A stretch of 64,000 bases of DNA, taken from positions 72,633,152 through 72,697,151 of the forward strand of contig CM060178.1 of assembly GCA_030549775.1 (NCBI GenBank). Reading direction: 5' to 3'. Numbering within the stretch: position 1 is the first letter of the stretch; every line of letters starts with the position of its first letter. This document shows positions 13,381 to 27,615 of this stretch, piece by piece. The position numbers and the translations under genes are program-made. The DNA is from Tamarix chinensis. Lineage: Eukaryota > Streptophyta > Magnoliopsida > Caryophyllales > Tamaricaceae. A model generated the notes under the pieces. That model searched no databases, had not been told where the DNA came from, and was given only the letters and a program-made list of their open reading frames with translations.

Positions 13381-13665
13381 TGTTGTAAGGGTTGATATAG
13401 CTATTTATATCAACATGATATACAATATTTTTAGAGATTCTATCCTAACAATTCCATAGTTAAAAATGTTAGTCGTGGGACAATTTTTAGGATGGGTCAC
13501 TCTCCTAGGAAGTTTAAGAAATTTTCTAATTTTTTTTTTCCGAGAAGCATATGAGTGAGAACAAAGTGCGCTTAAATGACTCTTCTTGATTTGTGGGGTC
13601 ATTTGACCGATTCAAAAAATGCTCCAGGGTACCCCCACCTAGTCGTATCGACTTGGGTTGTTACA
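13381..13665 (+). repeat. LTR-like unit, 285 bp, next to a purine tract
   Basis: Begins TGTTGTAAGG and ends GGTTGTTACA (TG...CA). It is preceded by the purine run gaggggag. Its complement resembles 14558-14830 over 'tcaatttttaaattgac', 'agtgaccc' and 'ctttgttctca' blocks. No 5-bp duplication was seen, as expected if it is a 3' LTR still joined to internal DNA. Confidence 0.45.
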
Positions 13666-13959
13666 GTAACCATAACCTGAATTAGGCTAGTTAGTTTATT
13701 AGTGTTATGATATTCTTGTGTTTTATATAGCTTTGTGGACTATTTAGCAGATCTGTAATAAGCTACAACTACTAGAAGTAATATTGGCTATTTTTGATGA
13801 TTTTGGCCCTAAAAGGCCTTCTAGTTTACTTTTTCTTCACTTATACAAATCTTGAAAAACTTTTCAAGAAATCACATAATAATCTAAACGAAACACACTT
13901 AACTATCAGACAGTCTTATAATAAGTTTCCCTAAAAGAAGGTTCATCTTATTGTTATAA

Positions 13960-14346
13960 TGTAATACCCTAGAAGTTTATAATCTTTGCTTTTTGTTTTT
14001 TAGCCTTTTATTCAAAACCTAACCCTTAAACCTTGGCCCAATTATTTTAGTACTAACCTTTGACCCATAATCTAGATAAATTCTTAAATAATTTTCCTAT
14101 ATTATTTTTACCACTTTTTATTATTATTAAACCTATCCCAAATCAGTTTATTTTATCCTAGTTTATTTTATTAACCATGCCCCTAACTTAACAAAACTAA
14201 ACATATTCTTATAGCAGTAATAAGTATGGTAGAGGAAACCAAACTTGTACCAAGTATGGGAATAATACCCTATGTTTTTATTGCTTTAGCTTTCACAATT
14301 ACATCATTAAATGGTATTTTCTAGTATTAAAAATAGGGGTGTTACA
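13960..14346 (-). mobile_element. short LTR-type element, 387 bp, with target duplication
   Basis: Ends are inverted: TGTAATACCC at 13960 and GGGGTGTTACA ending at 14346. It is flanked on both sides by TATAA (13955-13959 and 14347-14351). TG...CA ends plus a 5-bp duplication indicate a solo LTR or an internally deleted LTR unit. The minus-strand start resembles the minus-strand start of the repeat ending at 12276, so it probably belongs to that long-LTR family. There is no ORF. Confidence 0.7.
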
Positions 14347-14557
14347 TATAAGTAGTCATAACAATCATTTTAAATCTCAACCATCTACCATATAACTCAG
14401 GATATTATATATACTCTCATTCAAAGAACATAATGTTTTTGTTGCACCTTGAGCATTGACCATCTCACTAAAGTCCATCCTTATAATGATTTCCACTTGG
14501 TAGTAGGCTACTTCATTCAAATTTAGTTTGTGGTTGCTATTTTGTTCTCATACCATT

Positions 14558-14830
14558 TGTTACATCCCAACCCTCTACCAATCACTAGTAGTTACTCCAG
14601 ATCAATTTTTAAATTGACAAGTGACCCTATAAATTTACATGTGCGAGTCCTTTTGAGTGTTCTTTGTTCTCAATCCCACACTTCCTAAAACATTTTTCAT
14701 GAGGTTATCCATTCTTGAACTATTCTAAGCTAAATGCTTAACCTTATAGTTCTCCACTATTAGTATTCCCAAAGATATAGTATAGCTTATTGATTTATGT
14801 AGTTATATCAATTATTTTAAGCTTCAATCA
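14558..14830 (-). repeat. second copy of the 13381-13665 LTR-like unit, inverted
   Basis: Starts TGTTACATCCCAACCC on the plus strand. It aligns by eye with the complement of 13381-13665, with similar word order, through the 'gttatatcaa' block near 14806. A block at 14355-14410 ('catctac.atataactc') recurs at 14830-14850. Confidence 0.4.
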
Positions 14831-17800
14831 TCTACTATATAACTTGGGTAGTATAGTGAATGTGTATAATGGCGATCACTTAGGTTGATCATTGTTTTTT
14901 TCAAGATCTTTTAAAATCACTTTGGAAAATCTTAAAATGATTTCAACCTTCAAAAATATTATAAATTTTTATATAAAAGGATATTGAAAATTAATTTTTT
15001 CTCAAATCTTATTGTATAATATCAAAATATGAAAATTCACCAACATTTTATAAACATTATTTTAGGTGAATAATGATTCTTTAGAAATCTTAAGAAGTAT
15101 ATTTTTCTTAGGAAAAAAGACAAAATTTAATTTGGGCTCTATAACTCATGTTATTTTCTTTCGAAGTAGTGTAATGGAGAAAATTTACCAAATCTCTTGA
15201 TTCATCCATAATTTTCAAATGTAACTTGTGACGGAAATCACCATAGTTGAATGAATAACATAATCATTTGATTGAGTCTGCAAATTAGTTAATAGGTTTC
15301 AAGATTAAAAATAATGTTGCTCTCAACTTTTAGTGGCATTAACTAATCATACATGTTGGTCAAATGATATATATTATACAAGTAATCTAATTTAAGTATT
15401 TAGCCAATTGTTTGTAAGTTCATTTTGAAAATAAAAAAATGATTGTTAGATGATTGATTGATTGGTTACACCAACCTGTTGATTATTTCTTAGGATGATT
15501 CACAATTTTGTGTGTTGAGTTTTACGATTCTATCTATCTGATTTCAAATGGTTTGTTACCCACTCTCTCATCTTTACAAGGGCCTAAAGGACTCTTGGGA
15601 CACTAAGAAGTTTGAGCATAAACATTTATACTTCATCATTCATCCATTTTCTATAGATCAAAATTTTTTTACTTTCAGATCATTTTGTTGAGAAAATCTA
15701 GTGTGATAATTATCTAGCTAGATTATCACATTCACTAATGATTATATACTTGAAAATCACTTATGAGTGAAGATTTATCTTGTAATCATTGAAATAGTTC
15801 ATATCAAACACAAGTCATGAGTGATATGTGTCTACCATAAGTAAGAGAAGTCAATGAGAAATATATATCTTGAATCTAGAGAGTATAACTAAGATAATTA
15901 AGTATTAATCAACTCTATAAGATGTCAGTGATAAAATTTGTCATAAACTTATAGTAAAGCCATAATCATCAACACTACATATCTATATAAGAGATATTAA
16001 AATTCCAAAGGGAAAATATTTTGGTAGTAGGCTATAGGTGCTTATGAGTCATTAAATTACTATAAATTATTGTGCAAAATTTTAATTTGTGATTATTATT
16101 CATGCTACCCTATTTACCTCCTTGAGGGTGCTCTTTAAGAGAAAATGAGAGTGATAGAGTTTTCAAAAACATATCTAGAATTTATACAAATCTTATGGGA
16201 AAAAATTGGAAAATGTGAATGAGAGATGATATTTGGAAGTATTCATTATTTTTTTATTTATTATTATTTTTTAGCTCTTGTCAAAATTATTTTATGACTA
16301 CTAGTATGCATAGATTGTTTTCAAATGAAATATAAATAAAGAAGAAAAATGGGAAAGAGGACTAAAGAAGAGAGAAACCCTTGTCTTGGCAAGTATAACA
16401 TATATAAATTTTCAACTGACGTGTCATATATCCTTCATTCGGCAAAAGAAAAGAAAAAAAAGCAATCTTAAAAATGTTAGCTAAAGATATTTATTCAAAT
16501 GGGATACCAACTAGTTTATCTCCTCATGCAATGTGCAAATTTTTTTAAAATATAAAAAATAAATTGAAATAATGCTTATATAACAACCAAAAGTTTTAAA
16601 TGTGAAATGAGAAAATAATAATTCACATTGAAGAATGCATTTAAAAATATTTTTAAATGATTCACATTTCATAAAAAAAATTGAATTATAGAAATATAAT
16701 TATTCAATATGTGGCATACACCATCTAAGAGAAATGTGAAAAAAGTTTTGTAATTCATTTATGCCTAAGAATCATCATCCCTTCAACTTGAGTAATGATC
16801 CTCAACGGTCTATAACTTTCCATATTAATTTTCCTTAAAATGAATTTTGTCAAATTTATTTGTAGTTAAATAGTATTTTATTCTTGAATACATGTAATAA
16901 TATGGAAAGCTTTTAGAAAATGCTAAAATATAATTTCGAGATAAATATAATAAGAATATTTATATTTTAAAAATTCATATTACAATTTTGAATCATTTTA
17001 ACTAATGACATAATAAAAGTTAATTAAATTTTAGATTAAGAGAACAAGGACTCAGAGTTAAATAATCTTTTATTTTTGACAATGGTAGACATTAATTTAA
17101 ATCATGTATAGCATATTTTCTTTTGATTATTTTTGGAAATTGATAATGATTAAAATTATAGAATATTTGTGCAACTTACTTGTAGTTATAATCTATTAAA
17201 GAGTAAAAATGTGAAAGTTTGGGTCTAAAAAAGTTAGTAAAAACACTTATGGAGTCTAATAAAATGTGTGTGCGTGTATATATACATAGTGGCTGACTTC
17301 AGCCATCATTGAAGAAAAATAATTAAAATAAAAGTTAAAAAGGGAGAAAAGAGAAAGATATTTAATTTTGAAAAAAAATCTAATAAAATTCTTTATTATG
17401 AATAAATTATTTAGTAGATAGATAGACTATCGACTAACAAATCTACAATTGAACTTTATTGTCGGAAAAATATTCACTCTTGTGGTATATATAAATTATA
17501 AATTTAATTTTTTTCTTAGAAATAAATTTAAATTTTAATAGACGGTATTATTATTGTGCTACAACTTTCTAAAGAGACAAAAAGCGACAGATAATTAGAC
17601 TCGATGCAACATAGGGATTATGAAGGTAGCTGCTCAAGGTATGAATTCCGTGTCTAAATATAATATTCTTAGGGTCATGACGACTATCCATGAGAATAGT
17701 ATTGTACCTATTCATTTTTTACTCAATGTTTATCAACAGTGAGTTAATATTAATTATCTAATTAGATTGCTCGTGCATGAGGGCGCACTCACAGTGCGTA

Positions 17801-20400
17801 TCCAAAGTTTTCGTTTGGACTATTGTGCATTAAGTCAATCAAAATATGAACTTTTAAGCTTATAGTAATATCGACTGTCGAGACTTGAGCCCCTTGATTT
17901 CAGAAGCTAATCGATTACTATATGCATGGTTTTGTCGCTGTGATCACCGATTGTAAGATTATTATACTCGAACTCAAACTAACTAGTGTACTATATCTAT
18001 AAAAGCTGTTTCAGCGCGCAATATGATCTTTTTTAGGTACACTGGGGGAGCAGGACCCCGGTGCATCGAACATGAGATTGACAACTTATGTCAATTAGGG
18101 TTTAGAGCTCAAAAAAGTTGATCTAATTCCCCCATCAAATCCGAACAATGTAAAATTATGATTTAAGAATCTTATCATTCATATCTAAAATAAATATGAT
18201 CAGATATTAATTTAAATATAATTGATTCGATTTAAATCCGATTTGAACCTAATTTATAACTCAGCATCTATTTGATTTGTCCTCAAGTAGGTATACTATC
18301 AATCTAACTTAATAATATTAAATTTAATATTAATCAGTTATGACAATAAAAAAAATTTATACATGTCTTATTATTTATTTAAATCTTTTAAAAAATATAA
18401 TTTTTTTTTATAAATTTTATTTATTTTTATTACTTTTATTATAAACATACTTATTTACCTATGATATTATAATTTTATCAATTTTTTTACATAAAAATAA
18501 AATATTAAAAAATCATAATAACAAAAATAAATAACAGTTCATGACACAGGCTTAATCATATATTTACATGAAGTCAAACTTTATATTTACTTACGAGATT
18601 AATGATTTTAATTAAATTTGGTGGTCAATGTCCGATTTAATCTAAATTTGAAGTGATCCAATCTATAATTAACTCAGCATGAATGCAAACTGATATAACA
18701 AAACCTAAAAAGTCTCGATATGTTAAAATATCTCAAACACAAAATTACCAAAACACGAGTTTGCTCACGTGCAAACCTTTTTCAACAAACTAACCTCAAA
18801 TAACCAAATTTGAACTTCGAATCCAAACTAAACCAAATAAATTAACAAATGACAACCTAAATTTGCAATGATCGGAACCCAACCGAACTTGAACAATAAA
18901 ATAATACAAAATAATCGACATTGTATGACCCAGCTTGACTTAAAAGCAACAAAAATAAATAATTCGTAAATAATCTGACTTACTATAGCCTGACTCGTTT
19001 GCCCCAATTACTACCTTTACAGTTGCTCCATCATTTCATCCATGGGTATGGCCTTATTCGTCAAGTTTGCTAGCATATATGTAGCTTTAATTTGTGTGTA
19101 TGTGGTTACATATTTTAATTATGGGTTTCTGATAGACGCTATTCCGTAAGCGCATGGCTGCATTTTAGCATGTCAAGGTTGTATTCATATGGACCTTGCA
19201 ATTAATTATCAAATTTCATTATTTTAGCTATCTAGATTTTCTATAAAAGGGAATATGGAAGAAAATACTAAACTAACTAATATATTATAGATGATGAGAC
19301 TATAGATATAAATGTAGGATTGAATACAGTCTCATTTTTTGTATAAAAAAAGTGAAATACTAATGTGCCATAGTATAATTCAAGATTGTTGTAAATAATT
19401 AGTCAATTTTAACAAGGTCTAGGAATATATCTAATCTAACCCATTGACTACTTTTATGATTAATAAATTAGATTAAACCCATTAAACACTACTAATTTAA
19501 ACAATCCCTAATAATTAATTGTCTACTCTCGTGATCAATTGGATTCCCGTTTGTATATTAATTTTTTGACATTGAATTCAACCTTTCAGTCATAATCAAT
19601 GTATATATATATAATCAGATTCTTTCAAACCGACCTATATTAGTTTCAAATTATTTGCAGATCCATAGAAAAATTGGAACATCAAGTATCAAATCTTACA
19701 ATACATCATTTGCACTAAGGATGATATCAAAGCTCTTACAACTATCATATATTTTAAGTGTATATTTTTTTTAGTTGTATATTTATAATTATAAAAATTG
19801 TATAATTAACTATGGTACACTATAATTATATTTAATATATATTAATAATTTATTTTTCACCTAAATAATGATTATAACAAAATTAATTTTAGATATGCTA
19901 TATTTATATTCAAGATATATTAAAAAATATATATGTAGTTGCCTTTAATAATTTACCAATCTTAATGTGTACAATACTCATGCCATGAAGCCGTAAAGTA
20001 CATTGTTTAAAGAAATGAACCCATTAAAATATCAAGGAATCCATATTTAACTTATATTAACCAAAATAATCTTAAAAATGCCAAAACACTCACATTCTCA
20101 CAAAACTCTACAAGTCACAACATGATTGGTTTTCAACCTCCAAAACATATCATTGTGAACCTACTTAACCACATATGTATATATATACATGATTCAAATA
20201 TCATAGCACACTTTAGATACTAATTCATGCCAACCTAATTGACTTACAAAACTAACTTAGCCATCAATGTACGTAGCCTCATACTTTCACCTTTTTCTCA
20301 CTTTTGTAGCATAACACAGAATAAACCATACAACAATATTATTACAATGAAATTATCCATAGAAAAACACTAAACATGAGTTTTATACAATTATACACAT
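14831..20400. other. 5.5 kb AT-rich DNA without identifiable genes
   Basis: No ORF of 60 codons or more is present. Small structures seen are a near-palindrome at 15703-15729 (gtgataat...attatcac) and a perfect 22-bp palindrome at 16638-16659. The part at 17560-18070 is less AT-rich than its neighbours and could be old single-copy sequence. The part at 18170-19000 has decayed repeat texture. I could not assign any of it. Confidence 0.5.
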
Positions 20401-21234
20401 TGTATATGAAATCCTATTTATGATGTGTATCCTTACCAAAAGACAATGGTCTGTAAGCACCTATAAGCCTAAGAATCAAGAATCAAACACAATTAGATCT
20501 TAGGAATACAACCAAGAAAAATCTAAGGCAAACGAGGGTGGACAATAGAGCAAAACTAAATTAAACCAAGTTGTACAAGGCTCAAACTAACTATAGGAGA
20601 ATCTGGTTAAACTAGGGGATGTGCAGCATCAATGTGTCATGAAGTTATAGGGATTTCTACATTAAGGAGTGATGTAACTATGGTGGTGTTGGAATGGAGA
20701 AGTGGCATGACTAGGGTGGTGTTGGGATGGGGGTTTGACACAGCTAATTTGGGGTGTGCATCAAGGGTTGACATATTTAGGCTAAGGTGGAGTGAGATGT
20801 AGGTTGTTGAGCAAGGTTGTGATGTAGATGAGGGGTTTTGGTGTGAGAAGTTGACGTAACCAAGGGGTGATCTTCGTGGGTTGTTAAAGCTAGTAAGGGT
20901 AGAGCTTTGTAGGGTTATATATGTTACGTAAAGCTTCGTGAAATGAAAATGGTGTATAAAGATGGAATGATGCATAGAGATGAAAGAAAAAGAAAGGAAG
21001 TCAAGGTAGAAGTTAGGTGAAGCAATAAATGAGGTAATGAGAGAGATTAGAGGGTATATATCTATATAGTTGGTGAGAATGGTAAGGAATGAAAAATGTA
21101 GGGTAAAGGGTTAAGCACAAGGTATGAATAGGGGATATGTTTAGAAAAAAATGCAATGAAACACACCCCTTGAGATGTGGGAGGTGATGATGAATGTAGG
21201 ATAGTAATTTTTGGACTATAAACTTAGTATAAGG
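20401..21234 (+). repeat. purine-rich end of a long LTR-like repeat
   Basis: The complement of 20620-21200 matches 5880-6330, so the two are inverted copies of the same repeat part. The 112-residue minus-strand frame at 20637-20975 (His/Ser/Thr-rich) lies entirely in this repeat. It shows no domain and is not called as a gene. Confidence 0.5.
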
Positions 21235-24200
21235 TGTAACACCACTAAAATTTACTACTAAAAACTTTTGTTTAGACGGAAGAACTATTCAAACATGAGA
21301 GGGGTGTTACTACTATAATTGGCATAATTCTAGTCACAAACCATCCTTATACCAATTACAAGGTAAAGGTAAAACAAAATACAAACCATAAATAGAGAAC
21401 AAATACATTCCATAACATAAATAAGAGTTAAGTGTTTATTTTAAATGTTGAACTGAAATACATAAATAAGTGTTCATATGAAAATAACCAAGAGGAAAAC
21501 CAGTTTAAAACAACAACTGGATAATACAATTTTTCAGTCTCCGGCTCCGGTCATAGAATGGTATCACTCTGGCTAAATTAGAGTATCGTATATAGCAAAG
21601 TCATCTAGTGAGTCCTCATTTATCGTCACTCTACTCGTGAGAATGAGTATCATCCATCATAAGGATGATCAATGCATTACGTACTAAGTAAGGTAACAAT
21701 ACAATCAAGAACATCATATAAATTTATAACACATGACAAAAGATGACAAGTGCATAAGTTGAACTTACCGACTTATTTAATATTCTCCGAACATATAGTA
21801 ATAGTACAATGATAACTATTTCATGATTTTATTCATTTTGGGTTCAGGGACACCATTATTCTTAACTAGTGAAATGATAATCAAGTACAAATTCTAGGAC
21901 AGGACGCTTTTAGCCACTATTCTAACTGGTAGATTGGTAATCAGATTACAACCTCAAGACAAAATGCTCCTGGCCACTATTCTCATCAGTGGATCAGTAC
22001 TCAAGGTACAATTTTTCCTGGCCACTATTCTCACCAGTGGATCAGTAATCAAGGTACAATTATTCCTGACCCCATTATTCTCATCTAATGTCTTACCAAA
22101 AGTTATTATCATCCAATGGTTTAATTTACTTGAGTTTGGGACCCCATTATTCTCACTGCTAGAATGGTAATAAGGTAAAACTCTAGGGCAAGATGCTCAT
22201 GGCTACTATTCTCCTCGATGGATTGGCAGGTACAACTGGACCTGACTCAAGTGATCTTCCACTTTAATTTATTAGCGTATTATCCATGTTTTATTTTTTT
22301 TCAAGGTCATCCCACATTCATGTACACCTACTCATGTAAGGCACTATTCCAATTCCTACCCCAAAACAATCCTGTTTCCTTTTAGAAACCCTAATATCAC
22401 AACCCTAGTATATCCTCTCCTCCAATTCCCCTTTAGTCCCCAATTTACCCAAAAAAATCTCAACATATTATTAGGAACCACATATTCAAGAGTCATGGCC
22501 TATTACTCACATTTTACACATGTGATAATAACTAGCCTCTAGGATTACTATTTTGACCTCCTCTTAAACCCTAAATTTCTCTTGTTTAGCATAGTCTTTT
22601 CTCTAGTTCTATTCCAGCTCTCAAATTCCCTACCCATGCTTAGAATTATATTTTTAACCATTAAATCAAATATCATGTCGTAAATCCCATATTTTAGACA
22701 TGTGATAATAACTCACCTATTTATACCCCCTCTAAAACCTTAATTTTTTTTATTTTGGCTATAACTACTTTTTCTACCCCAAATGTTTACCAAATTTAAT
22801 ATATATTCCCAAAATTATATGGTTAACATCATGTTCTAAGGTTTATTTCCAACTCCCCTATCTTGTACATGCGATAATAGCCTAAACCTAGGGTTACTCC
22901 TTAGCCTTCCAAAACCCTAATTTCATATTTTGGTCATAACTCATTCCTTAGTGCTCAAATGAGTTCCCAAATTTACATGAATATCCAAGATTCTATCACT
23001 AACATCATATACACTCCATAGTACCAATGTGCCACTTTACTAAAATATGATCATAACTTTTCCCTAGGTTTTACTAATCACATTTATGGTATTCCCCCCA
23101 TATAGTATTTACCATAAACCCCTTTATTTTTACCCTAGTTAATTCATGTATTATCCTTAACCTATTCTATGCCAGTTAACATCTTAAGGCAACCAATATG
23201 TCACTTTTTTTTATAGTATTGACCAAAATGTCATTAGGTCACTGGAACCCTAATTCTACCATCCCTAAGTCACAGAACACCCAATAAAAAGGAATCTTCC
23301 CACACATGTAATAACATAAAAGGGCATGGAAATGATTATACTTAAGTACTTGAAATCAACACAATCATGAATACACAACTTTTTTTGCCTTATGCTATTA
23401 TCAAGCTAAAAATGCATATGCATCACTAGAGTCATTTATCATTTCATGCATTCCATCACACATCAAAACATTAATGACGTATATTATAATACTACAAAAC
23501 CCTATCTATGATTATATACTTACCGAAATAGCTCCGGTTTATAAGTATGTACAACCTACTCCTCCTCTTCCGTTGTCACTGGAATCTTACCTAGAAATAG
23601 GGATATACATAATTTAGACTTTCATTTATTTTTTTAAAGAAGGATTTAACATAAAGAGATATAAAAGAGGAGAAAGGAAATGGAGGTAACCAAAGTAGGA
23701 AGAAAATTGCATAGGGTGGCACTTGATGACGGTCATAGCGGCATGGTGGTGGCATTGGTTGTTTTAGAGAAGTGGGTGAGGATTGGCAATTTAAGGTTGA
23801 GGTAGTGGTGGTACAAGGGGTGGTTAGTGGTGGTGGATTTAGCGGTTGGTAGTGGTGTAGGGAGAGGATAAACTGAGAGAGAGAAAGAAGAAGAGGAGAA
23901 AGGAGTGGCTTGCCATGGTGGTTGTGTTGACTGGGCTGCCTGCATAGGGTAGCTTCGATGTGGTGGTGGTAAGGAGGGAGAAGAAAAGAGATAGCAATGG
24001 TGGTGGTGGTAGTGCAGGTAGTTGCGCTTGTAGGAGCAGGCGAAGGGAATGGGAGGAGGAAAGGGAAAAAGGGTGGCATGACAGGCGTGCGTAGGGTGTA
24101 GGTAGAGAGGGGAGGTGATAGGATGGTTGGTCGGGTGACAATGGATGGCGGTGCCACTGGAGTTGGCAGGGATGGAAAATGGAGAAAAAGTAGTTGATCA

Positions 24201-24307
24201 GTGGATATGCTTGTAGGTGGAAGAGAAGAGAAATGAGAGACTCGTTGGAGGGGTATATATAGATAGGGGAGGTTGAGGGAGAGGGGAAGATGATAGAGGA
24301 AGGGGCT
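21235..24307 (+). repeat. long LTR-like repeat, plus orientation
   Basis: Starts TGTAACACCACTAAAATTTAC, nearly the same as the start at 44823. Degenerate 48-60 bp units ('ggccactattctcacc.gtggatcagta') fill about 21900-22210. A looser repeat of about 175 bp occurs at 22500-22870, where 'acatgtgataata' recurs three times. Purine-rich DNA at 23640-24300 forms the distal part, as in 30374-34994. The 188-residue Pro/Ser/Thr frame at 23591-24157 on the minus strand is read from that biased stretch and is not a credible gene. The distal end is interrupted or replaced at 24308. Confidence 0.55.
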
Positions 24308-27061
24308 TGTTATACCCCATATTTTTGTGAGAATTTGCCAATTTTTGGACCTTTGATCTTGATTTGATGTAATGATTTGGTTTGAGGCAATTTTGATTAG
24401 AAATCATGTTGAAAAATGGAGTCTGTTAAGGCTTTCAGGTAAAAAGCTCGACAGATTCCATGAAGCAATTGATTATTTTATCTTTTTAGTAAATTAAGGG
24501 TTTTCAACTGAATCGATTGACTGGTTGGGGGAACCAATTTACTTATTTGTTGAATAGTTGACTGGTAGGCCCAAACCCATCTACTTGTTTGTCTAACTGG
24601 TCATATTTTTTGAGCTTTATTTTTTAAAAAATCACTTACACTAAAATGGAACCGTACCAATGAATCCAAATTATCCCTCAGAGATTCCTAACCATTCATG
24701 ATGAATTTAACCACAAATATTGCCTCGAATTGATCTAAAGTTTGATTGGGTCAATTAAGGGGAGATGACCTCAGTCTTATTTTTTTTCACTTCTCTCCTC
24801 TGCACATTTATGAGATCAATACTTCAATTTTAGGTACAACTCTGAGTAGCTCAAAGATTCTTTCCACGTTGACTTGTTATTACTTTTTTTGTGTATGCTA
24901 ATTCTGGTCTAATTGACATGTATTCCCTAGAGAAACCATTTAAGCTCTGGAGAATAGATCAACATATCTTAGACAAAATTCGTTCATTTAGCTCAAATTC
25001 CAATGGTCAATTGTAGGGTTTCGAGTTGATTCTTGAACCTTTTGTGAGTCTCTTTGATTGATTGGCTATAAATAGCCTTAATCGTCCCTTTTATGCACCT
25101 TTTCTTTCATCCATGAAAATATCTATGTTTGGTATTCACCTTCCCTCTTTCTACACTTCAAGACTTGAAATTAATTTTCTTATACTCTTCTAATCTTGTC
25201 TCAAGCTCTCTATTATTTTATTTGTTAAGCAAGGACGAGTTAGATTTTAGGAAAAGGATTGAATGGTTTAGCTGAGCATTTCCCATTTTTTTCCTTAAGT
25301 TGGTATGTTCTTTATTTTTGTTTTAAGTTCAAATGTAACTTTCACTCAAACTTAATAATATTTCTAAATCAAAATCAAACATTATCAAATCTTAATATAT
25401 ACCGTAGATTCTCATTCACAAACTTTACAAAAAGATGGGGTTTTACATTTTTGGCCTCTAAACAAATTCTTCGGTGGTTTACGGTATTTTGAGATTTTAG
25501 TATAAAGTTAATTTTTTAGGTTAAGTATGGTCGATCTTGTTTTAGCTTTATTGTCTTAGATTTAGTTTATTTGACTAATATGCCACTAGGTTATTGTATG
25601 ATATTGGATATCTAATTTATCTAAATGTTGAATAAATGAGGGTAGGTTGTCCTTAGTTGACATAGATTTGAATATAGGTATGAAAAAGGACCACATCATT
25701 AGTACTTGATTGTATGTTGACTTTGAATAACTTGATTTATAATACAAAGTTAAAAATGATTCAGTTATATGTTGTGAGGTTATGACTTATTTCCTAACCT
25801 TAAATTTTAATGGCTAGATATTATATGATGTGGGGTAATCACTTGTTTTCTAACACTAGTATTTCATGGATCATTATTGACGCGACCTTGAGTGGTAAAA
25901 GTATTTTATGGCTAGTTGTTGTATGTGACCCTAAGTGGTCAAAATGGTTGAGGACTTGCTTGTTTTTGTTGTGTGTATCTTAGTATCCTTTGTTGAATAC
26001 GAACTTGGTATTGGATAAAACCCTATTCATTTAAAGTGTAAGATGATTTTAGTTATAAAAAGAATATTGTACCTTGAAATTAGGCTCCCAAATTTATAGT
26101 TAGACCTTTAGGTTAAACTGCCTACTTCTATTCTTAGGGATTTACAAACATACAAAGGGTACACACACACTTAAGGATTTGTGTATTGAGGTTTATGTAT
26201 ACAAAAATTTATATTGTGCGACTTCCTTGATTTTCTATCAAGAAAGTTAGATATTTGATTGTTGATTCATCCCTAGTGATCAATGCATTAGATTATGAGA
26301 TTGTATTCCTCTTAACGTTAAGTTTAATTCATTATTTCGATCATTTTAATACTATTAATACCTTGGATAGAATTGGAATTTGATTATTGGTTCATCCTTA
26401 GCAATCATTACCCTAGATATTTTGAGATTTGTATTATGTTGTGGCTTCCTTGGTGATCATTACCTCGGACTAGTGGGATTAGCTTCTATTGAAACTTTGT
26501 GCATTAAGGTGATTATTACATTTTGTTGGTGGTTGAGATAGATTGACATTATTTCTTTTTTGTGCATGAGTTGATGCTATTGCATGTGAATTATATCTAT
26601 ACATTCTTCTACACCTTTGTGTATTGTATGTTTATGTGAGTATGCTATTCGCTTCTATTTGACCTTATTTATCAATACCATAATGCCAAACAAATTATTT
26701 TTCTAGTGTTTGTGATGCAGTTGTTTGGATACTTTAATGACTTTGGGTTTGGGTTAGAGAGTAGAATTTTCCCTTTTTTTTTTCATGTGTTGGACTTTCT
26801 AATTCTTATTTCTTGATAGTTGTTTAGGTTTTGTAAACACTCCTTAAGATATTTATAATCTATAAAGAGTTTTATCTTGTATAATTGAGTTGTGGTGTTG
26901 TTGATTTTCATACCCTACATTGCATCAGCTATGGGATAGGTGAACATAAACATCTCTCCTCATGATAGACATGGTGGTAATATCCCCCAATTCTTATTTT
27001 TATCTCTTATATTATTCTTTCAAAATAAAAATTTTAAGTTGAGAAAAGTAAGCGTGTTACA
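24308..27061 (-). repeat. long LTR-like repeat, minus orientation, 2754 bp
   Basis: Begins TGTTATACCCC and ends GCGTGTTACA (TG...CA with partly inverted ends). The last 90 bp on the minus strand parallel the start region at 12276. No matching 5-bp duplication was seen (gggct against atgag). It contains the region 26085-27000 shared with 360-1200. No ORF here is convincing. Confidence 0.5.
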
Positions 27062-27615
27062 ATGAGAGTAAGAGAACATCTGCAATGTGTAAAAAAAAAC
27101 AAATGTATACAAACCCTTGCACCCAACATCTTCGACTCCAAGAACATGACCTATTAGCTAAGAATGAATAATTACTCTCCCATGAAGAGTCTTTCCTAAA
27201 AAAGAAAGCACGAGTATTGTGCTTGAACGAGGGTGAATTAAATATTAGGTGTTTCTTCACAATAATGATGAAAAGACAACATAAAAATAGGCAGTTGCGT
27301 TAGTTGATCATTAAGAAAATACAGTTACTAAACCACACTATATCCATCAACTATTTCAAGAATTTTATACCTCTTTACTAGGGACCTCACATATCACTCA
27401 AGGCATAGTTAAAGACTAGGTTATCTACTTAGGCATAATTCTCCAATGGAGTCATAAATTGTTACTCTTAGCACTTGTTACATTGGAAGGAGTTATAAAA
27501 ACAATGTTTTGGATTGGGAACTATGAAGTACCCCATATTTATGGTTATTCAACTACATTTCAAAAAGGCACGACCTTATATTGTTATGGATATCCATAGA
27601 GCAATTGTTGAGGCA

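Noticed and set aside
15640..15900. Considered a pararetrovirus-like or LTR region because of the near-palindrome and A/T texture
   Set aside because: No reverse-transcriptase, coat or movement-type motif in any frame.
20637..20975. 112-residue His/Ser/Thr-rich ORF
   Set aside because: Lies in a repeat with an inverted relative at 5880-6330 where the frame is not kept.
23591..24157. 188-residue Pro/Ser/Thr-rich ORF
   Set aside because: Read from the purine-biased part of a long LTR-like repeat, with two more overlapping frames open in the same stretch. No domain or credible start.
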